64,000 nt of DNA. Source: Bacteroidales bacterium UBA4333 (GTDB lineage Bacteria > Bacteroidota > Bacteroidia > Bacteroidales > Paludibacteraceae). A model generated the notes under the pieces. That model had not been told where the DNA came from, ran no database searches, and saw only the letters and a list, made by a program, of their open reading frames with translations. The stretch lies in assembly GCA_002394335.1 (NCBI GenBank), contig DGTP01000016.1, positions 62,001 to 126,000 on the forward strand. Reading direction: 5' to 3'. The position numbers were made by a program, and so were the translations under genes. Of this stretch, positions 58,449 to 64,000 are shown piece by piece (position 1 is the first letter of the stretch; the number at the start of each line of letters is the position of its first letter).

Positions 58449-58456
58449 CAAAGTTA
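58449..58456 (-). promoter_or_regulatory. -7 box for the surface operon
   Basis: TAACTTTG leftward (58456-58449). No TTTG at the expected 20-base distance; instead an alternating GC tract (TACGCGCGCGTGTA) occupies the -33 region. The promoter may need an activator or another sigma factor. Confidence 0.5.
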
Positions 58457-58468
58457 CACATAAATCCT

Positions 58469-58482
58469 TACGCGCGCGTGTA
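58469..58482. repeat. Alternating purine-pyrimidine tract, 14 bases
   Basis: TACGCGCGCGTGTA, strictly alternating, in the -33 region of the surface operon. Confidence 0.75.
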
Positions 58483-58515
58483 GTTTCTCGCGGAAAATGT
58501 GTAAAAATTGACACT

Positions 58516-60024
58516 TTAGTGAATAAGTGTCCCTAAAGTGCTATAAATTGACTTTCCGTGGATAATAACCATCGTCCCGTCACGCAATTCTTTGCGCGGG
58601 GAAGTGTCGGACGATGTATGGTGGTCAATGCCGGTGTGGTCATCAGGAGAGGGGGGATTGCATTGCAACAGATATAATTCCTGTATGCAGGCACGTTTGG
58701 TTGTGGCTCCTCCTACGGAGACTAAGCGGATCGATTTTGTGCCGGCAGGAACAGCCAGCCGGTAGCGGATTTCATTCCTGGTCTCTTTCTCAACCGTTAC
58801 GCATATCGAAGTGTCTATTACTTGGTCATAATAGATGTCCAGTTGCATGGAGGTCGCACTGTTATAGGGAGAAGCCCTGAATGCAAGAATCGCGCTGTCT
58901 GTCAGGTTCAAACCTGTAAACGAAATCTCTCCGTCGGTACTGCTTTTGCCCATCGTGATAGATGCATTTCCGTTGGACTGGATACCGCTATTGGCGTTTC
59001 CGCAGATCCCGTCGTGATTAACGGCGTTCACAAGCGCGGCAGTGATTGCCGGCAGATTGATAATGGTGTCATAAATCTGCGGCTCCGGTTCTCCCATATC
59101 GTCCGGGCACCATCCTTGCTCAAAAACGCAGTCCAAAGCAGACAGGTCAACCGTTTGCCCTTTCTTGTCGCCCCAGATATATTCGACCAACTCAGGGTAG
59201 TCGATAAACGGATTCCGGTTGTGCTGAATATCTGAAATCATATCCATCCGGCAAAGTTCTTTCGGACTCACCGGATCCGCTCTATGCCAGTCCAAGAGCA
59301 CTTTCTGAATACTGTCAGAAAACATCAGATAGTTTGCGTTGCTGATATATTGGGTATAGGCAGTCCAGTTCAGGTACTCGTAGGCTGTAGCCATATAGAA
59401 ATAGGTGCGTGCAAAATCGCCCCTGTATTCCTCAGCCGGTTCCCAGCAGATATACCCGTAGCCGGACGACTTGGCATTGTCCATACGGAAAGAGCCGTTA
59501 TCAAACTTATCGCCTTTCTTCACGTGTCCGGGAGGGTAATTGCTCTTTTGAGAGTTGGCGCGCTGGTCGGAGGGGTTGAGGTTGTACAGATCCTTGTAGG
59601 CAATCCATGCGGGATCGCTTGAACTCAGATCTTTGTTCCAGCCCCACCAGGACTTGGGCAGGCAGTGCTCGATATTGAGTGAGCAGCCGGAGTCTCCCTG
59701 TTTATTCGGATAATAGCGGACACAGTTCGAATACATATCCCAAACGCCTCCGCGAGTGCTAGGTTTATGGTCAGTGAAAGGCAGAGCCTGCCAAGTTCCA
59801 TAAGATTTGAGATCACCTACCTGCCACTCCGGCGGATTGGAGGTGGAGTGATAGGAGTTGGTGCCATATTCGTACCTTGTGCCTCCACGGATTATGAGGC
59901 TTAGTGCCGATTTGAGCACAGAGTCTTTTTTTCCATCAATGGAATTATAGTACCCCTCCGGTATCTCGTTAGCAAAAATACCGAGTGAAAGGACAAGAGC
60001 AGAGACCAAGGTAAGTTTTTTCAT
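58516..60024 (-). CDS. Secreted endonuclease I family nuclease
   Basis: 502 residues from the ATG at 60024 (the TTG at 60033 is unlikely). Signal peptide MKKLTLVSALVLSLGIFA, then an endonuclease I (EndA/NucM) domain with the His-metal motif NIEHCLPKSWWG, DLYNLNPSDQRANSQKSNYP and NRNPFIDYPELVEYIWG. A beta-rich C-terminal part follows, and the tail MVIIHGKSIYSTLGTLIH resembles the shared export tail. It would degrade extracellular DNA or RNA for nutrients. Family assignment is firm; Type IX export is inferred from the tail. Confidence 0.9.
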   Translation of the reverse strand: MKKLTLVSALVLSLGIFANEIPEGYYNSIDGKKDSVLKSALSLIIRGGTRYEYGTNSYHSTSNPPEWQVGDLKSYGTWQALPFTDHKPSTRGGVWDMYSNCVRYYPNKQGDSGCSLNIEHCLPKSWWGWNKDLSSSDPAWIAYKDLYNLNPSDQRANSQKSNYPPGHVKKGDKFDNGSFRMDNAKSSGYGYICWEPAEEYRGDFARTYFYMATAYEYLNWTAYTQYISNANYLMFSDSIQKVLLDWHRADPVSPKELCRMDMISDIQHNRNPFIDYPELVEYIWGDKKGQTVDLSALDCVFEQGWCPDDMGEPEPQIYDTIINLPAITAALVNAVNHDGICGNANSGIQSNGNASITMGKSSTDGEISFTGLNLTDSAILAFRASPYNSATSMQLDIYYDQVIDTSICVTVEKETRNEIRYRLAVPAGTKSIRLVSVGGATTKRACIQELYLLQCNPPSPDDHTGIDHHTSSDTSPRKELRDGTMVIIHGKSIYSTLGTLIH

Positions 60025-60038
60025 GGGGGACAAGGGAG

Positions 60039-60740
60039 TTATTTCTTTTTAACACAAACAAGCATGAGATTCAATGCCACATACCATAGTACGCAGGCTG
60101 TTCCGCTAAACAAAGCATATTCAATATGGCTTGTAATCAGTGCTTTGGTAATGCAGAGGGCAATCAGTACCACACATCCGCAGAGGAAAGCGACGATGGT
60201 AGCTTTCTCTTTTTTGAACGCCTTGAAGCTGAAGAACGGGATCTCGGCATTCATCAGATAGCCGCTGAAGAGCGACAGTCCGAGCAGCGCCCATGCAATC
60301 CAGTCGTATTTGAGCATTGCGTACGGCATACAACAGATACCTCCCCAGAAGAGTGCGTTGGCAGGTGTTGCCAAGCCGATGAATGAGTTGTGCTGGCGTT
60401 CGTCCACATTGAATTTAGCCAGACGCAATGCGGCAAAAGCCGCCATGAGCAGTGCAATGCCAGCCCACCATCCCAAGACGGGGAGCAAGTAACAGAATAA
60501 CATCATAGCAGGGGCTAAACCAAAGGTTATGTCATCCGCCAATGAGTCCAACTGAATACCGATGGGACTCGGTGCTTTGAGCAGACGGGCACTCAAACCG
60601 TCGAAGAAATCGAAGAATGCTCCTCCCAAGATAAAGACAAAAGCCCAGACAAACACCCCTTTGGTTGCCAAAAAGACGGCTATCGCTCCGCAAAGGAGGT
60701 TACAACTGGTGATGACGTCAGGGATAATTCGTTTATTCAT
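60039..60740 (-). CDS. pssA: CDP-diacylglycerol-serine O-phosphatidyltransferase
   Basis: Makes phosphatidylserine from CDP-diacylglycerol and serine (EC 2.7.8.8), the precursor of phosphatidylethanolamine; inner membrane with about six helices. Seen: the CDP-alcohol phosphotransferase motif in FFDGLSARLLKAPSPIGIQL followed by DSLADD (DGxxAR...G...DxxxD). 233 residues, normal for the Bacteroidetes type. Phosphatidylglycerophosphate synthase shares the motif, but the N-terminus (IIPDVITSCNLLCGAIAV) is typical of PssA. Fourteen bases upstream of the endonuclease gene. Confidence 0.88.
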   Translation of the reverse strand: MNKRIIPDVITSCNLLCGAIAVFLATKGVFVWAFVFILGGAFFDFFDGLSARLLKAPSPIGIQLDSLADDITFGLAPAMMLFCYLLPVLGWWAGIALLMAAFAALRLAKFNVDERQHNSFIGLATPANALFWGGICCMPYAMLKYDWIAWALLGLSLFSGYLMNAEIPFFSFKAFKKEKATIVAFLCGCVVLIALCITKALITSHIEYALFSGTACVLWYVALNLMLVCVKKK

Positions 60741-60778
60741 AATATGACAGTTTTGGCAAGAAGGTCAGTCTGTTAAGG

Positions 60779-62095
60779 CTAATCTTCCAGTTTTTTATAA
60801 ACAAAATAGGTAATGATAAAGGTAGTAATACTACAACTGTTGGCAATCCAGAAGAAGGCGGAATAACCGACGGCGAGTTCAATACTGCCGGCAATAAATC
60901 CCGGAATCATCATCGACAGCGCCATAAAGGCGGTGCAGATGGCGTAGTGCGAAGTTTTGTATGCACCTTCGGAGAAATGCATCATATACATCATATAGGC
61001 GGTGAAACCAAAGCCGTAACCGAACTGCTCAAAGCTGACAGCAGTGCCGATAAGCCAGAGGGATTCCGGTTGCGCCATGCTGAGGTAACAGTAAACAAAA
61101 CTGGGCAGTGTGAGCGCGGCAGCCATGAGCCACAAGGAGCGTTTGAGTCCTTTGCGGGAAATGTATATGCCACCCAAGATGCCTCCTAAAAGCAGGCAGA
61201 TGACGCCAATCGTGCCGTATAGCACGCCAACGGTGTCGGTGTTCAGTCCCAAGCCTCCTCCGATAATCTGTCCGTTGCGCAGAGTGGTAGCGGTAGAATC
61301 GACCAGGAAAGGCAGGCTGAGTTTTACCAAAAATCCCTCACTCAAGCGGTATAGGAGCATAAATCCGATAGCCAAGCCTACGCCGGGTTTGGTGAAGAAG
61401 GAAGCAAAGGATTGTCCGAGTTCGGAGAACGCCCCCCGGAAGTCAGTAGTCGTGCGAGGCTTGTCTTCTTCAGGACGGGGGAGAAAGAAAGAGTGGTAGA
61501 GGGTGACGCAGAGCATAATAACGCTTGTGACGCCCAATGTCACTTGCCAGGAGAAAGGAATGTCACCTGTCTGTTTCTCCATATATCCTGCGATATAAAC
61601 GATGACTCCTTGAGAGAAGACGGCTGCAATGCGGTAGAAGGTGGAACGGATGCCGACAAAAGCGGCTTGGCTCTTCCTGTCGTGGGCAAGCATATAAAAT
61701 CCATCGGCGGCAATGTCATGCGTAGCCGAGGCAAAGGCTGCAATGATAAAGAGGATGAGCGTGAACCGGAACATTCCTACGGAAGTCGTCTTCGTGGCAA
61801 TCATCTCTGCGGACGGATGGGGGAGGGTGAGTGTAAGCAGGATACAAAGTGCGGAGATAAGCGCTTGCATCGATACAATCCACCACCTTTTGGTGCGCAA
61901 GATATCCACGAAAGGACTCCATAATCCCTTTAGGAACCAAGGAAAATAGAGTAGTGTGGTGAAGAAAGAGAGTTGATCGTTAGGAACACCCATCTTGGCG
62001 AAAAGCATAACCGAGATGCTATTCACCAGAAAATAGGGAATACCTTCTGTAAAATACAGCGTCGGTACCCAGAGCCAAGGACTACTATGTTTCAT
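60779..62095 (-). CDS. AmpG-like major facilitator transporter
   Basis: 438 residues with about 12 membrane helices. N-terminus WLWVPTLYFTEGIPYFLVNS is typical of the PAT/AmpG group of the major facilitator superfamily; DGFYMLAHD and FEQFGYGFGFTAYMMYMMHF are further family segments. AmpG imports anhydromuropeptides for cell-wall recycling; other members carry acetyl-CoA or nucleotides. The murein role is likely but not certain. The start ATG at 62095 follows a hairpin that ends the ppiD gene upstream. Confidence 0.8.
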   Translation of the reverse strand: MKHSSPWLWVPTLYFTEGIPYFLVNSISVMLFAKMGVPNDQLSFFTTLLYFPWFLKGLWSPFVDILRTKRWWIVSMQALISALCILLTLTLPHPSAEMIATKTTSVGMFRFTLILFIIAAFASATHDIAADGFYMLAHDRKSQAAFVGIRSTFYRIAAVFSQGVIVYIAGYMEKQTGDIPFSWQVTLGVTSVIMLCVTLYHSFFLPRPEEDKPRTTTDFRGAFSELGQSFASFFTKPGVGLAIGFMLLYRLSEGFLVKLSLPFLVDSTATTLRNGQIIGGGLGLNTDTVGVLYGTIGVICLLLGGILGGIYISRKGLKRSLWLMAAALTLPSFVYCYLSMAQPESLWLIGTAVSFEQFGYGFGFTAYMMYMMHFSEGAYKTSHYAICTAFMALSMMIPGFIAGSIELAVGYSAFFWIANSCSITTFIITYFVYKKLED

Positions 62096-62106
62096 TTTAG
62101 TAGAAA

Positions 62107-62134
62107 GGAGAGTTGCCCAAAGAGGGCACTCTCC
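62107..62134. terminator. Hairpin between ppiD and the AmpG-like gene
   Basis: GGAGAGTTGCCC, loop AAAGA, GGGCACTCTCC: 11 pairs with one bulged T. Read leftward it is followed by TTTCT, a weak T-run. Confidence 0.65.
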
Positions 62135-62140
62135 TTATAT

Positions 62141-62163
62141 TATACACGTACGCGCGCACGCAT
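62141..62163. repeat. Alternating purine-pyrimidine tract, 23 bases
   Basis: Strict alternation (begins TATACACGTACGCGCGCACG) immediately after the ppiD stop and before the hairpin. Confidence 0.8.
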
Positions 62164-64000
62164 TATTGGAAGTTTCCGCGGTTGTCAGTAATGTCAGCTT
62201 TCTGCTCCAGGATATTCAGCGCCTGATAAGCGGCGTAGGAATAACGTTGGAGGAGTGTTTGCATCTCTTGTTTAGCGTCAAACTTTCCGGTAGCTTTTTT
62301 ACCTTTGGCGGTTGTCTTGATAACAAATACGCCTTGATTTCCCTCAACCGGGGCGCTCACTTTGTTGACCTCTTGTGCCAATGCGGTGCCCAATACTGCA
62401 GGCTCAACGCCTACGGTAGCGAACATGTAGTCTCCGAGGCTGACGGAATCTGCATTAGCGACCTGTGTATTGGCGATTTTGGCAGCCTCTGCGAGAGACT
62501 TGCCGCTGAGTTGCTCTTTGAGTTGTGCAGCTTTCTGACGTTTGATCAACTCTGCGCGGAGTTGCGGCTCAACCTGATCCAGCGAAGCGTACTCACCGTC
62601 ATGAATCTCAACGAGAACAGCTACAACAAAATTGTTACCGCACTCGAATACATCGCTGACAACACCCTCTTTGTCTTGCTGGAATGCCCAGCGGACAACT
62701 TCGCGGCTCTGTTTCAGCTGGCCTACGTTATGGGTAGTAGCCAACAAACTCGGCTGCGGGATGATTGTCAGACCGTCTTTCTCAGCTGAAGCGCGGAAAT
62801 CCTCTTCCGTCTTGTTGTTCACAGCAAACTGCTTAGCGATATTATAGTTTGCATTGTGTGTCTTGCTTGAGGGAAGAACCTCTCCACGGAGAACTGCCAA
62901 AGTAACCTTGCGGGTCGGAGTGGTGGTAGAATCTACGGTGTAAGCGACCTCCTGCCCCTGGTTCTGAAGCACGAAGAACTGTCCAACGGGAGTTTTGGCA
63001 ATGCTATCTTTGATGAACTGAGGCATCTCGTCCATACGCACCCATTGTACCTGTGCAGGAGTGGTGGTGTCGCCTACGAGTTTGATACTCAATCGAATAG
63101 AGTCCGGAGTAAAGTAGTTGCATTTGGTGACACGAGCCAAAGAATAGGTTCCGTCAACGAGTGCCAAATCGGTGCTTGCACCAGCTTGTACGCCTGCAGC
63201 GAAAGCAAATTCCTTATATTGTGCGGGCACGGTAGCTTCGGTGTACTCGTTTTCCTCATAGATAAGTCCGGTCTTAGGATCAATGGAGCTCTTGATATGT
63301 TCGAGTGTATCCACGCCGTTGGTTTTGAAAGCTTCCTCAACGCCTTTGATAGCGGCTTCGGTATCCGCGAAGTCGGTTTTGGAAGGATCGTCAGCGAAGA
63401 TGACATAAGCGATCTCGCGATTAGCTTTCTGTTTGAATGCATGCTTGCGTTCGTCGTAGAGTTTCTTGATATCGCTTTCGCTTACCTCGACAGTGCTGTC
63501 AGCGATGGCTGCATAGGGAGCCATAACGTACTGAGTGTTAGCGAAATTGGTGCGAGCCTCATAAGCGAACTCTGCATCCAGAGAGTTAGGACGGATCAGG
63601 CTTTGAACAAGGGTGGTGTACTTGCGCTGCAAGTTCTCGACATAGATCATTCTGCGGAAAACATTGCTCTCGCGGAACTCGGGGCGCATGTTTTGACCGT
63701 TTTGAGCGAAGAAATCGTCGATTTCCTCATCTGTAACAGCCAAACCGATCTTGTCAGCTTGCGAGTTGAGCAAGTTCTCCATGAGGAGTTGTTGCCAAAC
63801 TTGTTCGCGGATCTGAACGGTCATCTCCTCGTCAAAACTGCTTTGGTTGTACTGAATTTCCATTAATTTGGTAGTCTCGTCAATCATAGCCTGATACTCT
63901 TCGGGCATAATGTTATTGCCTTCGATGACAGCTACTTTGCGATTTTTAAGATTGAAGAAACTACTACCTGAGTTGATGGCATCTCCAAGGATAAATGCCA
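62163..64000 (-). CDS. ppiD: Periplasmic peptidyl-prolyl isomerase/chaperone PpiD, C-terminal part
   Basis: C-terminal 612 codons; the gene runs off the right edge, so the membrane anchor is only partly in view. The first visible residues AFILGDAINSGSSFFN follow the N-terminal helix in this family. Then comes a SurA_N-like chaperone domain (SSFDEEMTVQIREQVWQQLL, IDDFFAQNGQNMRPEFRE), a degenerate parvulin-like region (about visible residues 260-380) and a helical C-terminal domain ending QNILEQKADITDNRGNFQ. PpiD helps newly secreted proteins fold near SecYEG. An internal ATG at 63908 is not the start because the frame stays open upstream. Confidence 0.88.
   Translation of the reverse strand, partial: AFILGDAINSGSSFFNLKNRKVAVIEGNNIMPEEYQAMIDETTKLMEIQYNQSSFDEEMTVQIREQVWQQLLMENLLNSQADKIGLAVTDEEIDDFFAQNGQNMRPEFRESNVFRRMIYVENLQRKYTTLVQSLIRPNSLDAEFAYEARTNFANTQYVMAPYAAIADSTVEVSESDIKKLYDERKHAFKQKANREIAYVIFADDPSKTDFADTEAAIKGVEEAFKTNGVDTLEHIKSSIDPKTGLIYEENEYTEATVPAQYKEFAFAAGVQAGASTDLALVDGTYSLARVTKCNYFTPDSIRLSIKLVGDTTTPAQVQWVRMDEMPQFIKDSIAKTPVGQFFVLQNQGQEVAYTVDSTTTPTRKVTLAVLRGEVLPSSKTHNANYNIAKQFAVNNKTEEDFRASAEKDGLTIIPQPSLLATTHNVGQLKQSREVVRWAFQQDKEGVVSDVFECGNNFVVAVLVEIHDGEYASLDQVEPQLRAELIKRQKAAQLKEQLSGKSLAEAAKIANTQVANADSVSLGDYMFATVGVEPAVLGTALAQEVNKVSAPVEGNQGVFVIKTTAKGKKATGKFDAKQEMQTLLQRYSYAAYQALNILEQKADITDNRGNFQ

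Overview
The window is a chromosomal segment of a member of the Bacteroidota, most likely order Bacteroidales. The evidence is: housekeeping promoters of the Bacteroidetes type (TTTG, 20 bases, TAnnTTTG); the Type IX secretion genes porU and porV next to ispF, an order also known from Porphyromonas; large secreted fibronectin-III/PKD proteins; meso-diaminopimelate dehydrogenase; a Bacteroidetes-style LptC/LptD pair; and short or TAATG-type junctions without strong Shine-Dalgarno sites. Genus cannot be fixed from the sequence alone; a Paludibacteraceae-like gut or anaerobic organism is a guess.

Layout. 1-9.1 kb: the N-terminal part of a secreted S9 peptidase, then a rightward run ddh, small membrane protein, acyl-CoA ligase, coaX, an outer-membrane barrel, a TPR protein, lptC and fabG. 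9.3-18 kb: two very large secreted FN3/adhesin-like proteins with a 44-codon gene between them. 18.1-24.7 kb: aspA and ftsY (left), a DUF349 protein and an FtsE-like ATPase (right), then the end of a leftward operon. That operon (29.9 to 22.8 kb) is FAH-like, porU, porV, ispF, small exported protein, aroK, sufE. 30-34.9 kb: der, slyD and lptD, probably one leftward transcript. 35-41.9 kb: an accessory island. 41.9-49.8 kb: a TonB-dependent receptor, then a rightward run amidase, MlaD-type MCE protein, C_GCAxxG_C_C protein, lpd and MATE transporter. 49.9 kb: tRNA-Val. 50-58.4 kb: a leftward surface operon (IgGFc/PKD protein, OmpA-family protein, IgGFc/PKD protein, PAP2 phosphatase). 58.5-64 kb: secreted endonuclease I, pssA, an AmpG-like transporter and the C-terminal part of PpiD.

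The most unusual part is the island at about 35.2-41.6 kb. It is visibly AT-richer than its surroundings and all its genes point left. It holds three operons: (i) a small protein, an unknown protein and a leucine-rich-repeat protein; (ii) an exported protein; (iii) a WYL-domain regulator, an unknown protein with weak resemblance to uracil-DNA-glycosylase folds, and a DUF6140-like small protein. A RelE-type toxin-antitoxin pair, itself between two identical 25-bp direct repeats, lies beside them. The three operons share one promoter layout (TTTGTG, exactly 14 bases, TAATTTTG), and two of them have a matching palindrome (CAGCGTGA...TCACGCTG) directly downstream, with a degraded form at the WYL gene's own promoter. 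This suggests one WYL-controlled regulon. The island lies between two copies, in inverted orientation, of a 63-bp repeat (61/63 identical).

Outside each repeat, and once more 2.5 kb to the right, sits a cloverleaf-like structured element: an outer stem enclosing three arms. Each copy abuts the -33 box of an envelope gene (lptD, the TonB receptor, the amidase). The stem sequences differ between copies but pairing is kept, so the fold looks conserved. Other non-coding signals include an extended -33 element (TTTGCATATGTC) shared by many promoters, strictly alternating purine-pyrimidine tracts of 14-35 bases next to envelope genes, three copies of a TTGTCCCA/TGGGACAA palindrome, two hairpins whose arms are built from short tandem repeats, and a possible small RNA of about 80 bases at the island's left end.
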